Origin: Epiperipatus broadwayi
Lineage: Eukaryota; Onychophora; Udeonychophora; Euonychophora; Peripatidae
Assembly (NCBI GenBank): GCA_028023455.1
Contig: JAQFVV010006231.1
Location: forward strand, 7,642,036 to 7,706,035
Direction: 5' to 3'
DNA length: 64,000 nucleotides
The position numbers and the translations under genes were made by a program. The notes below the pieces were generated by a model, which worked only from the letters and a program-made list of their open reading frames with translations, was not told the origin of the DNA and ran no database searches. Below, one piece after another: positions 1 through 13,590 of the stretch; the stretch's first letter is position 1, and every line of letters begins with the position of its first letter.

Positions 1-1929
1 TGCTGGCTAATAGTAAGTCCTTAAAAAATGCATAACTGCAGGTTGTACTTATAGTAATCAGAGCTAAAATTAATAAACATTGCTCTAATATATCTGTCAG
101 CAAACTGTTAAAAATATAGAGAATTTACCATATAGATTTTAAAACAAGGACAAAGAATTTCCACTATATTTTCAAAACATACACATGCCCAAACAGGCTA
201 ATCAATTATTGGTTGAGGAGAGTTTCATTATTTTTCCATTCTATACAGTATGATTGAGTGCACATATAAATAATTCAAAGAATTTACAACAGATAAATCT
301 CTAATCATCTAATTTAGGAATTCTAATTAACACTTGGCCTGAAATTTGCATTATTCTTAACATATTTTATGCTATGCTTTTTTCACTATATTATTAAATA
401 CAATAATAATATGTGAGCATTTTAAATTAATTATAAAATCAAGTTTTTTACTCCTTTCATTATTATCCTTAATTCTTAAAAAATAAACATTTGAAAAAAT
501 ATTTTTCAATATATTTGCTTAACTTATAACTAATTGGTCTTTTTAAACATTAACTTCATAACTATCACCTGTAATTCTTTAATTTGACCTTTGGACTTCA
601 AGAGACAAAACTTTCTGTTGAAGTCCTATTTAGTTTGTCTTATTCTTGTAAATTTCATTTTTTATATTTCATTATTTTTGTTATTTTAATTTGCCATTGT
701 TGATCAGCACTTACATCAACATTATTATTTTTAGGTAATCGTTCATTCTTGTTTTTAAATATAAGTAATCTTCTTTATAGTTTGTAGTTGGTCTCTCACT
801 TGTCTTTCATATGACATCTTTTCTCTTTCTTTTATTTGAGAATCACTAATTTTAGCAGTGATAATATTTTCGAGATATCTTGCACTTCATCAGAATTTGC
901 TTTTTAATATATACGTCAACAATTTATGCTTAACTATTTTCATCATTTGAGAATTTAATAAACCAGATTACTATTTCTGGGGATCTATAATAGATTTTGA
1001 AGAGAGATTTTAATCTTTGTTACTGTAATTTGTTAACAGTAAATGATGTAGTCTCAGTAATTTATTATTTAAGTGAATAAAAAGTTCACTAATCATTAAC
1101 AGCATGAGCTAAATGATTTCTAGTACAGATAATCTTTCTTTTTTCTTCCAAAGATTGTATTAAAAGGAATCACTGTTAAGACAATAATTGTTCCATTGGA
1201 GGATCCTCATTTGTAATAAATATTTGTAAAACCCTTAAATTAGATATTTTATTTACAATTGTATCTCTATCACTTTTTATCTGATTTTCTGATAGTAAAA
1301 CTTCTTCACTCAGACATTGGTGTTGAAGCTATTAATTTTTACTTTTACTAAACTTATCCACTCTATTTAAAATTATACTTAATTTAGTCTGCTTTAATAA
1401 AATAAATTTTTCTTCAAAAATTGTCTTTCAAACTCAGCCATTCATTTCTTTCAATGACATTGTTTGCATAATATTCAATCTTTTTCCATATTAGACATAT
1501 TCCTTGTATTTTTTCAATATTATAGAATTAATTGATTATGTTGATGTTGTCAACAGCAAACTATAATTTGTAAAAAATAAATAAATCAATATACCATATA
1601 AAATTACAATCGTGAATTCTAAAAAATCTATAACTTAAAAAATCTATAATTTAATTGAAAGAAATGTGAAAATATGATTAACTAAAAAGTAATACTTGTA
1701 CATTGTAAATATATATTTATTTAGATGTGTATTTATTTTAAGTTATGGCTCAAAGGCAAATAGAGTTAAATAGATAATAAGAAATTATATTAAATGGTAA
1801 TACTAAACAATGAAATAAATATGTACTATAAAAATAGTAACCATGGGATTAGTAGGATAATGTGAAGAGGATAACAAAACATAGCAAGCTAGAAATATTT
1901 TGCAAAGTAAAATTTAATAAATATACATG
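1..1929. other. AT-rich DNA, no gene recognised
   Basis: No ORF of useful length, no splice-bounded coding exon and no repeat that I can place in a family. The stretch is dominated by T- and A-rich text. Confidence 0.5.
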
Positions 1930-2205
1930 GTAAAAGGACAAATAGGTATCACAGACATCGTTGAAAGATTAAAAAAAACCTGCAATGTGGATGGGCTGCA
2001 CATATTGCTAACAATCATAAAAGACGGGCAATTGAAGTTTTAAATTGGATTCCATGAGTGAGATAGATAGATGAAATAAAGAAGTTTGCTAATGTAATAT
2101 GGAAATAAGAGGCTATGGATTGGAAAAATTGGATTATATTTGGAGAGATCTTCATCCTGCATTGGATCGATAATGTTCAAAAATGATGGTGATGATAGTG
2201 ACATT
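1930..2205 (+). mobile_element. RTE-type LINE, 3' terminal fragment
   Basis: The stretch aligns by eye with the 3' ends of the other RTE copies here (6,170-6,390; 15,760-15,975; 19,300-19,535; 32,303-32,482). It holds the 'gctgcacatattgctaac' segment, the 'attggattccatgagtg' segment, a 'gatagatgaaataaagaa' segment and the closing 'cttcatcctgcattggat' text. In the family this encodes the C-terminal tail after the reverse transcriptase (W-G-H-I-x-R, W-I-P, R-W-x-D-E-I, W-I-D pattern). It is 5'-truncated and carries stops, so it is a dead copy. The copy is more decayed than the one at 32.3 kb. Confidence 0.7.
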
Positions 2206-3829
2206 AAAACATGTACAACACTAGTAAGATTTAGAATTATCTGAAGATGGAATCTAACTTATCTGATTATCAAAATTTATTCCAACTTCTTTTAACTTAT
2301 ATACAAGTTATCAAATTTGCTTTCTGATTCTTTATTTATATATATATTTTCAGCACTGTTTTCCTTTTTAATATCTTTTATCATTAATTTTAAAGATATC
2401 ACTTTCTTATTCTTTATTATTTTAGCATAATTTATTTTAAGCTTTTTGAATCCTTTTAAATAATAATTTTTCTTGTTATTTCTGTTTGTCTAAAAGTTTG
2501 TCCTATTTTGTTTTTAATTTTTCCAGCCTAATTACTTTTTTTGTTGATATTATTTTCTAAAGAATTAACAAGAATTTAGTAATTTACTAATTATTTCTAA
2601 TTCCAATCCAAAATAAATAAGTGCAAAAATAAAACAAACTCATAATGAGTTTATTATGAGTTTATAATAATACAATATTGCAATGAACTAAAACAAAATG
2701 AAAAAAAAAAAAAAACGAATAAAAAGGAATGTAAATGTTATTTAATAATATACAATATGAAAAACAAAAGCATCAAAAAATAATTTTACAATAATCAATT
2801 ATAAAATAAACATACCAAAAAAGTAAATAAAAGTTAAATTACATGCACACAATGAGTAATTATATACAATGAATAATTATACAATGCACATACAAAATGC
2901 ACTATACATAAATATGATGATGAGTGAAGTAAATCCCAGACAAATTACCTTAGATACATGTATCAATTACAAAAACAAAAAATCTAGCATTACTGTATAT
3001 CTACAAATCATATTTACATTCATTATGTACATATGTGTCCGAACTTGTATATTATATTTTTCAATATTTACAATGTGAATTTTGTGTACTAGGTATCATT
3101 TTCAGTTATCAGCATGATTTTGGCATATTAACTACCATCTATTATGGAACTATATCACTGCTACATATTAAATATTATGATTTTTTTGGAAAAGAATTAG
3201 ATTCAGAATACATAAAGATTTTAATTTAGAGCACATATGAAATTTAGTAATATAAATAGACAAAAAAAAAAAATATAGCAATTGTTATACAAATGGCTGC
3301 AGAAAGAAATTTGCTGCTAACTGAAAGAAGACTCTTTGATTCCTTTTTAAGAGTTTAAAGGAACCAAGCAGAGCAAATTCCTAATATTTATTCCATATAT
3401 TCTCATTATTGATGCTGTTATTACTATGTGATTATTCATTGGTAAATGAACATAAATGGAATGCTTACCAACATCGATTAGCCAATATGGTGAATTTATT
3501 GGGTTTTTTTAGTCTCCGGGTTTAACATCAAGAAACATCTTGATCTTTCTTCTCATTTGTCTAATAGTTCTTAATTGAAATATCAGTTGAATTTTTTTGA
3601 AAGCAGGATGAAAATATATGTGAATAACAATCATGATAGACAAAACTAAATTAGGGTACTTTTTTCCAGAAAGTTGTAAAACCATCAGTCAACTAGCAGT
3701 TGATGGTTGATGATGGAAGGAGCTAAGAGTCATTTGATTGTGCATCTACATGCTGTTTGGTGATGACCTTTTTATTTAACTATCTATAACTGCAAATGGA
3801 TTTTGAGTATATAAAAAAATGAAAATGGA
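2206..3829. other. AT-rich DNA, no gene recognised
   Basis: Short ORFs at 2,869-3,229 are low-complexity chance ORFs. A poly-A tract lies near 2,700-2,715. I see no coding exon or family repeat. Confidence 0.5.
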
Positions 3830-6395
3830 AGTATTGTTTAATATTAAATGGTACATGATTGGATTTTGTGTAATTAGAAGAAAAGATGAAGAAGCAACTG
3901 ATTTTTAAAATGAGCAAATATTTTATTACAAAATATAAGTATTGGAAGTACAAATGGAGTGAGATTCATTATAAATAAAAATAAGAAGAACAACTCTATG
4001 GAAATTGATGGTATATCAAATAGAGTGACAAATTAGTTATTTAACTTAATGGATATCAAATGTAAATAATTCGAATTTATAACTCAATAACTTCTCTTTG
4101 TCATGAAAAAGTAAATTTTTATATCACAACAAACAATATTTTTAAATTTGTCATGGCTAAAGTTGGAAAATTGACTGCTGTGATAAATTATTTATGCTGA
4201 CCAAAATGAGAGAGAATATAAGCTTGTGAAATTTGCACATACATATTATGAAATCTTTCTTTTAAAAAAAAAATTCTATACAGAAATGCTTATGGACACA
4301 TCCAAATAAAATTACAGAAGAATCGGATTATATTTTGCTATGAGAGTATATATATTGCAAGAATGTAATAGTCTTAATAAATTCAACACAGAAAATAATT
4401 TTTAATTTGTGAGATATAAGATAGGTATTAATATAAAACTAGAAAAACAAAAAAGAAGACAGCTTTAACAACTGATATTTCTAACCTTCAGAAACACTAA
4501 TGAATTTAAATTACAACTTGCTAATTGATTTTAACTGTTGATAGACCTTAGAAATAATTTAAACTTAACAGAGATTAATAAAAAAAATAACTGATGTACT
4601 ACACAGAACTGCAATAAGATAGCTGATATAAAAAAGATGCAATTCATTAAATTTTCAACTGAGAACATGCAATATATTAAAAAAAGAAGGAATATAAAAA
4701 TATTTAAAAATAATTTATTAAGAGAAATTGAATATCTGGAGTTTCTTATAAAATATTCCAAAAGAAATTAATAATGATATAAAAACATAACTGTAAATTG
4801 GCAAACAAAACTTTAGAAGAAAATAAATATCGAAAATATAAAACAACATATTGGTATTGGAAGAAACATTATTTCAGAAAAAAGAAAAAATGGAATTATT
4901 ACTAAAATTGGGCAACATCATGAAATGTATAGAAGATTTCTGCAAAAAAATTATATATAGCAATAAAGAATAAAAAAAACAGAGTAACCATTACAACTTT
5001 ATAAATTTCCAAGTACTGTACTTTAAATGAAGGGGTGAGATATGCAATCAAATCTATAAAGAAGGGAAAAGCTTTTAAAAAAATAGAATTATTAATGCTA
5101 TATAAAAGAAATAAGTGAAGAAATAGAAAAATTATTGGCAAAACAATGATGAAGATGTATCAAGGTCTTGGAAAAAGTAATAGTAATACTGATATTAAGA
5201 AAAGATGATAAAGGTATTAGAAAATACAGACCTATCAGTCTTCTATCAGTTTGAAAAAAAATTATCAAGATATTTACAATTTGTCTATAGATAGGATTCA
5301 AACCAATCAAAAGAACAAGATGGATTTAAAAGTGTTTTTAGCATAGTGAATCACATCCAAATATTGAGAGAAGTTATAGAGAGGATCAATGAGTATGAAT
5401 TGCTATTATGCTTTAAATTTACAATTATAAAAAGACATTTGACTCTATATCATTTCTATAGGGATTAAAGCTTTGTATCATCAAGATATAAACCCAGGAT
5501 AAATGAAAAATATTTATTATAATGTAATTAGATTACATGGTAATTCAAAGAAGATTTACATTGATATACTAGGATAATTCGATTTTGCCAAAACTTTTTA
5601 TAGCAGTTTTTGAGTACTTTATGGATTAAAATTAGAAGCCAAGTAAATAAAATTACATGGAGATTTTTTAAGATACCTAAATTTTGCTAATGATGACTTG
5701 TTTTTGCAAATAATGTTTCTGAGCTTCAGGAAATGTTGTACGAGTTATCAAGTGAAAATAAGAAAGTATGATTAAAGATAAATACTAAAAAGATTAATCT
5801 AATATTTAATGGATTTTCTCAGAAAAAGAAATTATAGATTGATATTGATGAATAAAAATTAAAAATTAATAATACAAATACCTTGGTTGATTATTGATAC
5901 TAATGGAAACATAATGGATGAAGCTAATCATAGGATTAATTTTGAGTGAAGTGCTTTTGATACAAGTGGCTGAATACTAAAAGGAAATATGTCTATGTAT
6001 TAGAAAATAAAGGTTTTTAATAAATATTTTACCAGTTCTTACTTATGAATATAAGATAGAGTGGCTTCAGAATACTCAATATAGTATGGAGAGATTTATA
6101 TGCAGACTAACAGGAAAGAAACAAAAACATAATATTTAGAAAATATGATTAAAATGAAGCTGGTCTAGACATCTTGCTAAAAGAAATGATTATAGTTAAA
6201 GTCTAAAACAGGATCCAAGGATTGTAAAAGATTTAGAAAAATATCACATATGAGATGGTTGGATGAAATAAGAAAGTTTGTTAGTGTGAATGAAGGAAAG
6301 TAGCTATGGTTCAGATAAACTGAATTAAAATTAAAGAGATCTTCATTCCTTAGTGGATTGATAGTGGCTGAAAATAATGATAATGATATTGTAAA
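3830..6395 (+). mobile_element. RTE-type LINE, near full-length but heavily decayed
   Basis: The reading can be followed in changing frames through the whole RTE plan. An endonuclease part runs at about 3,830-4,400 (pieces such as R-R-K-D-E-E-A-T-D and V-N-K-N, then a decayed G-D-F-N region and K-L-V-K-F-A). It is followed by a linker with the 'ttctgcaaaaaaattatata' segment near 4,940. The reverse transcriptase runs at about 5,150-5,850 (Y-R-P-I-S-L-L-S near 5,225; a decayed Y-E-K-T-F-D-S near 5,430; F-A-N-D-D instead of F-A-D-D near 5,690). The C-terminal tail reaches 6,390. Many stops and frameshifts break it, so it cannot be expressed. At ~2.6 kb it is close to the usual RTE length. It would have moved by target-primed reverse transcription. 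Confidence 0.75.
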
Positions 6396-9259
6396 TTTAG
6401 TAATAAAATGAATCATTTTTAAGATTGTAAAAACAGTTAAAAGGTTTTTTTTCAAAGTTACATTCAAGTGTTCAGGAAATAGAAAAATTACAATTAAATG
6501 ATAATTTATCTATGTAATACAATTAATTTTAGTATAGTTGTTGATATTTAAGGGTAGATTCATAAAAGTTAATGATATTTAGAACAGTATTGTAAGTAAT
6601 GAAACTTTTGATGCCATTAAAATATATAGTACATATACTTAAAAATGCTAATGAAATTCAGTTGTGATGAAAACATTGTTTTAATTAATTCTTACCGATG
6701 TTTATATAAAACCTATTTAAAAATTGATGAAAGTATTTATTTTTATACTATTATAAAAGATTCCAATATACATACATAACTACACTAAAACAATTTTAGA
6801 AGTGAGAATAATAATATTAAAATGAGTTTAAGAGAGGCGATTGATTAACATAGTGATGAAAATCCTAATGATAAAATAGATATTTTAGGTTAAAAATAGG
6901 AAGAAAAAAAAGTCTGAACCTAATAGCATCCCTGTTTTATCATTCAGCTACAGAATCTATATACCATTTACTGACTAATTATGATAGGCTAGCTAAATTT
7001 TTAAAAGCCAATATTTGAAAGTAAATATTCTATGCCAGATCAAAAACTTCAAATATTTTTCCAATTTCACCTGACCAGATTATAATAATGATATGTAGAT
7101 TTTTTATCATAGTCCACTAAAAAATAAATAGATGTTATATAAATATATCAGAAAAAGATTTTAAGGCTAAACTATTTCAAAATAAATTAAACTTCTTAGT
7201 TAGTCACACAAAAAGAAATCGCACAAGCAAACAATTTAATATTTTGATTAGTATGTCATTCATAAACTTAAATCACAAAGAGAAATCTGAGAATATTAAT
7301 ATTATTGACATTACTGCTTTTAAATAGACAATAAATTTCACTTTGCTTTTTATTAATTGTAATTTCAGTTTCATGTTTATACAACATCCTACTAGTTGTT
7401 CTAACAGAACTTTTGGTATTATATACAAATTATCTTAAAAGTCAAAGAATGTAAGTGTGAATTGAAGTTTACCAATATATATATTTATGTGTGTTATAAT
7501 TTTTATACACCAACCCCCCCCCCCCGCATCCATTTTTATTATCCATTTTACAAAGTGTACAATCTTAGCCACAGGCACAAATTATTGATAGGTGCTAAAT
7601 TAAACTGATAGTATAATGTTAGCAATTATAATCTTACTAATACAAAAATGTCAAATACTAAAGAAAATATGGTATATATATATATAAATTTACAATACTT
7701 AATCATTATGTAATGTTACAACTGTTACTGTTTGTGCCGACTCTAGAGGGCAATTTAATTGATATATAGATGTATATATAAACTATGTGTATATTCAGTA
7801 GCCAAGACAAGAATATATATTTATATTAAGATGTTTCTCATTCATTTTTCCCCCAAATATATAATTTATCTTGACTCTATTTCACTGAACATCATATTTG
7901 CATAGAGTGTTAATTTTTGGCAAGTTTATTCTGAAAGTGATTATAATAAAATTATTATTTAATGCTTATGTTTCTCAAATTGCCTATTAAACAATATTCA
8001 CATTCTTTACCAGTAATATTTTTATTTTCATTTAGATTTTAGTTCATTGTAATTTTATGCTCTTACAAATTTGTAAGTAATTTCTCTTGAGCAGAAATTC
8101 ATCATTTTGCATTTAACACTAATAAAGCAATATAGTCATGACTGAGTTTTCAATTTTCAAAAATCATGAGTGAATAGAAATTAAAAAATAGTGGACCTGA
8201 ATGAAAATAGAAAGAGCCACCTATACAAAAGGAATATAATTTAATTATTATCTTTATTTTATTTTGAATTGGAATTAGGAATATTTAATAAAATTGCAAA
8301 TTCCTTTTAGATTTTTGAAAAATATGTAATAATATCAACAAAAAGGAAATTAAGCTGGATGGGATAAGTGGATGAGATAAACTTTTAACTGAACAGAAAT
8401 AAACAAAGTTATGACATTAATAAATGGCTTTAAAAAATGAATCTATTTGTGATAGTAATGACAGTAATAATCAAAAAATCTGGTGATATATTGTATTAAA
8501 ATAATAGAAAAAAGAGAGTGTGTGGTGTCATTCTTAAGATCAATGCAGAAAATGTTAAAAAAAACAGGACTTAAATCAACAGACTTAATTTCTATTGAGA
8601 TAGATTTGGCAACTAATATTACAGATAAGAATAAATTATAAATATATTTTAATAATCCATCAAATAAAATTTCTATTTTTGAATCATATAGGTATTATAT
8701 GATATTCAATATAGAGAAATAAAACTGTATTCCCCTAAACTGGATATTCAACATTTTGTTTAATAGGGGGTGGGGGATCAGAAAGTGACTATTTTATCAA
8801 GAAAACTCACATTTTTTATTTAGTTTCCATCTTTCCTGTTTTTAAAAAAAAATAATACTTCATTGTTTGGTAACAAAAATATTAAATTTAACAAGGAAAT
8901 ATTTGATTTCAATAATTCCCAATCTTGAAACATTAACTAAGCACATAAATACTTATACCACTTTAGAAAATATCTGGCAAGCATATCATGACACTGATAC
9001 AAAATGCGATATAAAAGCAAATTCTGGAAAATTGAATTGAATATGACTGTAGCAGTTTGGAATCAGAGAAACAAGCAGGTTTCAGAGAAAGAAGATCTAT
9101 AATAGATCATCTTTTTTGCATGATCTAGACCTTGAAAGCACTTAGCTGATTGATATTATCATTATGCAAATATAGCTTCGTTTTGTTTCAGCACACATAT
9201 TACACTTGTCTAAGAAAAATCTTGTATCTTAATAATTATAAAAAATAAAATGGTAAGAA
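6396..9259. other. AT-rich DNA, no gene recognised
   Basis: A 12-base C run lies at 7,514-7,525 and a G-rich run near 8,766. The rest is AT-rich with (TA)n patches near 7,675 and 13-base-scale simple repeats. No exon or family repeat was recognised. Confidence 0.45.
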
Positions 9260-10290
9260 ATTAAGTCATATATCTTTTATACATAGACATTAAAAAGGCA
9301 TATTATGGTATCCCTATGAAAGACTGTGAGGAACACTGGAAATAAGCAATATAAGTTTGACTTATTAAAGCAATTAACAAATTAGCTAATAGTATATATG
9401 AAAAAGTAAAATAGGAAATATAATTTTAAATAATATAAAATAATCAAAGGATTCAAACAGAGATGTTGCCATTCACAATATTTAAATTATGTCTAAAACA
9501 AGCCTTTAAAATATGGAAAAGGAGATATGAGAAAATGCCTCTACATAATAATAAAAAAATTTACACACTGTGCTATAATGATGATCAAATAGTTTTATCA
9601 CAGTATGAAGATTATTTAAACTTTATAGCTAGAAAATTATTAGAATATTTAAAATGGGACATGAAAATAAATATAACAAAAACAAAAAATGTGTATTGGA
9701 GAAACAGAATATATTATTAGAAGATGTACAATGGACTGGAAAATATAATGAATGTATCTAAATATAAAAATCACACAAAAGAAAACAGCAAATGAAAACA
9801 TAAGAAAAAGAAATGCAATTAGTGGAAAAGCTACAAAAATATTAAATGGGAAATTGTGTGAACAAAATATATCAAAAGTCAATAAATGATGAACATAAGA
9901 AACAATAGCGAAAAGTATCATTACATATAGAAGTGAAGTTTAGCAGTTGAGGAAAGAATGGAACAAGAATTAATGACTGTAGAAATGGATTATTGTTGAA
10001 GATATAAAGGAAGTAAAGAAATACTGCATAAATGATTTTAAAAATTGAGAAATAATGAATACAGAACACATTATAGTAAATGATATCAGAATAAGATACC
10101 TGGAATGGTATGGACATATACAGAAGAAGTTTCAGATAAGATTATACTAAATATTAAATTCTATACTATCAGAAAAGAGGTGTCCAAAAAGAAGTTGGAA
10201 AGAGAAAATAAATAAATTAGAGACAGAAATTTTTCAGGAAGATTTATGGATGGATAGAGAAGCATGATAATTGGAAATTGAAATATGCCA
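9260..10290 (+). mobile_element. Non-LTR retrotransposon reverse transcriptase fragment (second LINE family)
   Basis: At 9,285-9,330 the translation reads F-x-D-I-K-K-A-Y-Y-G-I-P-M, the reverse transcriptase motif A of a LINE. At 9,463-9,720 an open stretch gives L-C-Y-N-D-D-Q-I-V-L-S-Q-Y-E-D-Y-L-N-F-I, corresponding to motif C (usual Y-A-D-D-Q). It continues to R-K-L-L-E-Y and then N-I-T-K-T-K. Downstream, broken frames still show a tail ending R-Y-L-E-W-Y-G-H-I-Q near 10,090-10,120. The motif C alanine is replaced by asparagine and several stops interrupt the frame, so the copy is inactive. The motif spacing differs from the RTE copies, so this is a separate family. I cannot name the clade with confidence. 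Confidence 0.65.
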
Positions 10291-11514
10291 TAGACCATTA
10301 TAGATTGATAGTAAGTAAATAAAAACATATTTAAAATAATTTTAAAATGTATTCTATGCTAAAAATAATTACATTTTTAAATTTAATTCAGCATTAAGTG
10401 AATATGCCCTAACTTTAAAACATTTATTGACAACTAAACAAAAGAAATATTTTTGACGCTAATATTTCACATTTTAACAGTTCCAGATATTTTATCAGAA
10501 TTTGTGTCCTTTCTATTTTTAAGATTACAAAAAGATGCTTTGACTTTATGAAACTGGATGTCTTTCTCCAAATCTATAATAGATACATTATTAAATGATG
10601 TCATGTCAATTTTTATATCATTATTCAAAAGATTTACCTGTTCAAAATATCATTGCCATCATATAAGAAAATGCTATTTCTGGATTTTATAGGATTTTGA
10701 TACTACTTCTCAGGTTCATATGTTCCTTTCAATACATCACCAAAAAAATCTAGAATGACCATGATTAGCAAATGTCTGCATCTATTATGCAGTTTTAATC
10801 CACTAAGCATGTTTGAATCTTCTTCTCCATCATTGAATTTTTTATCTTCAAGAACTTATATATTTATTATGAAATTCCAAATTTAATCTATTATTCTGTT
10901 AAATAGAAAATGCCAAGTTTCCTTTTAACTAAATTACTAAATAATATGATCATTGACAAGAAAAAAAAAACCCAGTCATAATTCTTCTTTTTAGTGAATC
11001 CAAACTTATTGCATTTTGCTTAATAAATTATAGTTATAAATATGAGATTATTATGTTAATCTAGTGACTAGTCTATTCATTAGTTGGACCTTTAATACTT
11101 AGCTATAAGCAAAAAAAAAAAAAAATTTAATAGATTAAAAACAAAATGTCTACAATTATATTTGTATTTAAGACTATAAGGATATATTAAATAAATCAAG
11201 AAAATATATTTTGCAATAAAAATAGTAATCCAAATACAAGAAAGCAAAAGGATAGTCCACATATTTGTATTAAATAAAAATAAACAGAAAATAGCCAATA
11301 TGCAAAGTATAAATAAAAGAAAGCATTTTTAAAAAGCAAATCAAATGTAGATGCAAGGCTAAATGCAAATCCATAGGAAATGGAATTCCAAAAATAAAAC
11401 CATTAAGCATGAAATGGAATTATATTTCAACAAGGAAATAAGAAACAAAAATTTAAATTTAAACTCAACAATATAAAAGTGGAATAAATTCTTTTCTCAT
11501 ACACACCAAATTTT
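10291..11514. other. AT-rich DNA, no gene recognised
   Basis: Low-complexity sequence with an A run near 11,109. The small ORF at 11,092-11,298 is a chance ORF in AT-rich DNA. Confidence 0.45.
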
Positions 11515-13590
11515 CTTCATATATTTTATTTATATCAACAATGACATCATATGATCTTTCACATGCCTCCAAAAGCAGTTATCTTCACTCTATTCTACAG
11601 TTGTTTATTGCAAGTTTGAGTAATCAATGGACATCAAATGATTTAGTGCTGAAAAATTGCCATTTCCAGACTGTATAGATTCTGGCTTTACTAAGATTCA
11701 AAGCTGGAATTAATGCATTCCTTTATACTATTCAGATTAACCTAAAATTTCAAAACTGTAAGGTTTCAAATCCAGCCTAATTTATTTGCATAGATCAGTT
11801 TTTTAAAATAGAAAGTTCCATAATAATCATAGTTTCCTTTTATCTTTTGGCTAAAAAGTTTAATATAACAACAATCACATGACACATCAAATTTACTCAT
11901 ATGCTGCCAAGATCAGTTACAGTCATCCTACTCTACATAATATAATGCTATAAATTTTCCAATTCTTCATTAGTGAAGACTAGGATTCAAAACTGGAATT
12001 AATACATATATATCTAGAAACTACCTTTTGCTCCTTTATACTATTCAAACTAATATCTAAAATTTAAGCAAAAATGCAAAGTTTGAAAATCAATATAAAT
12101 CTACTTGTATAGCTATATAGATCTAACACTAGGGCAGTTTCTATTTATTTTAGAAACTTCAGTATTATGACAACTATAGACCACATCTACTCTTTGATTA
12201 GGAAAGTTAATACTGACAACTAACTCACATGACCTCTCATATGCTTCCACAGCAATTACTTCCACTCTAATGTAATCTATTATAAGCTTGAATAATCAAT
12301 GGATACCAGCTAGTACAGTACTATAATATTCCAATTTTCAGATTGACCAGTTTTGGATTTTGTCTCCATCAATGAAGACTGGGATTTAAAGCTAGAATTA
12401 ATGCACTTTAGCATCTAGCAAGTTATCTTTTGTTCTTTTATATTATTCAAGATAATACTCAGAAATGTAAAAAAAATCCTACGTTTTTAAACCCAAGTTA
12501 ATTCATTTGGAGGGCTATAGAGAGATCTGATATTAGATCAGTTTTAATCAAAAGCCTTAGGATTTTTTAAAAAAAAAATGAAATTATTTCTTTAAATAAT
12601 ATAAAGAGCCAAAAAATGGTTAAAAAGTAATGTTAATTCCAGCTTTGAATCCATTTTCACAAATAAAAACACAAGCCAGAAACTGTTCTATCTGAAGTAA
12701 AGAAATTTTATAGTATTGTTATTTAGTGACTATTGATTACTCAAGCTTACAGTATATTGCTTTAAAGTAGGGTAACTGATTTTGGAAATATATGAATAAA
12801 CTTATGAGAGGACATGTGATGATGTTTGTATCAACATTCTTAGCAAAAAGGTAAAAGAGAATTACAGTTATTATACAATAAATTTCTCTGAATTATATTG
12901 AAAATTGATCTGGTTTCAGATTTAAATAGCTATGCAAGTGAGCTAGTCTAAGTTTGAAACTTTAGATTTTTAAATTTTAGATTATTAATTTGAATAGTAT
13001 AAAGAAACAAAAAGTGGATGTTTTCCATGCAGAAATGCACTAATTATTCTAATGTTCACCAATGAAGACAAAAGCTAAAAACCAACCTGTTTGAAGATGA
13101 ATATTTTTATAAGATGTTACTATCTAGTATTCATTTATTATTCAAGTTTACAGTAGATGGTTCTAGAAAAGAATCAAGGTAACTAATTATCTTAGAAGCA
13201 TATAAACTAATATCTGGTAGATCATTGTGAGATTACATTATTGGTATTAATGTTCCTAGCCAAAGAATAAAAGAAGCCAACAAATGTTATAAAAGTGAGA
13301 TCTCTAAAATATATATTAACTGACTTAATCTGAATATCCATGCAAATAAATTAAGTTTGGTTTGAAATTTTAGGATTTTTTAAAATTTTTGGTTGACTAT
13401 GAATAATTTAAAGGGGCAAAAGGTATTTGCTAGATGCACAAGTGCATTAATTACAGCTATAATTCCCAGTCTTCACTTATGAAAGCAAAGTCAGAAACTG
13501 GTCAGTCTAGGTGTGGAGATTTTATAGTGTAACATCATCTGGTTTCCATTGATTATTCATGTTTACAGTAGAATGAAGATATTTTGTCAG
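11515..13590. repeat. Opposed tandem array of ~340-bp hammerhead-family units
   Basis: Three units read on the minus strand (landmark 'cacatgacctctcatatgct' and variants at about 11,545, 11,875 and 12,220). They are followed by about three units of the same sequence on the plus strand (the complementary landmark near 12,790 and 13,220; 'tgattattcatgtttacagt' near 13,550). The orientation switches near 12,550. Each unit contains a text resembling the hammerhead ribozyme seen at 30,859-30,900: a C-T-x-A-T-G-A-like core, then GAAA, then a GTC-type site. Most cores carry substitutions. Units have drifted, with perhaps 70-80% identity by eye. No protein is encoded. The layout gives the element long terminal inverted repeats. 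Confidence 0.7.
13466..13515 (+). ncRNA. Decayed type I hammerhead ribozyme in the 11.5-13.6 kb array
   Basis: The core reads CTTATGA at 13,476-13,482 (consensus CTGATGA, so the invariant G5 is replaced). GAAA follows at 13,494-13,497. A 4-bp stem III (ACTG/CAGT closed by GT) spans 13,497-13,506, with C13,507 as the predicted cleavage base (a GTC triplet). Stem II is weak. The G5 change should abolish or strongly reduce cleavage. This is the best-preserved copy in the array. Related but worse copies lie near 11,640-11,710, 11,955-12,005, 12,310-12,390, 12,640-12,700 and 13,045-13,100. Confidence 0.55.
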
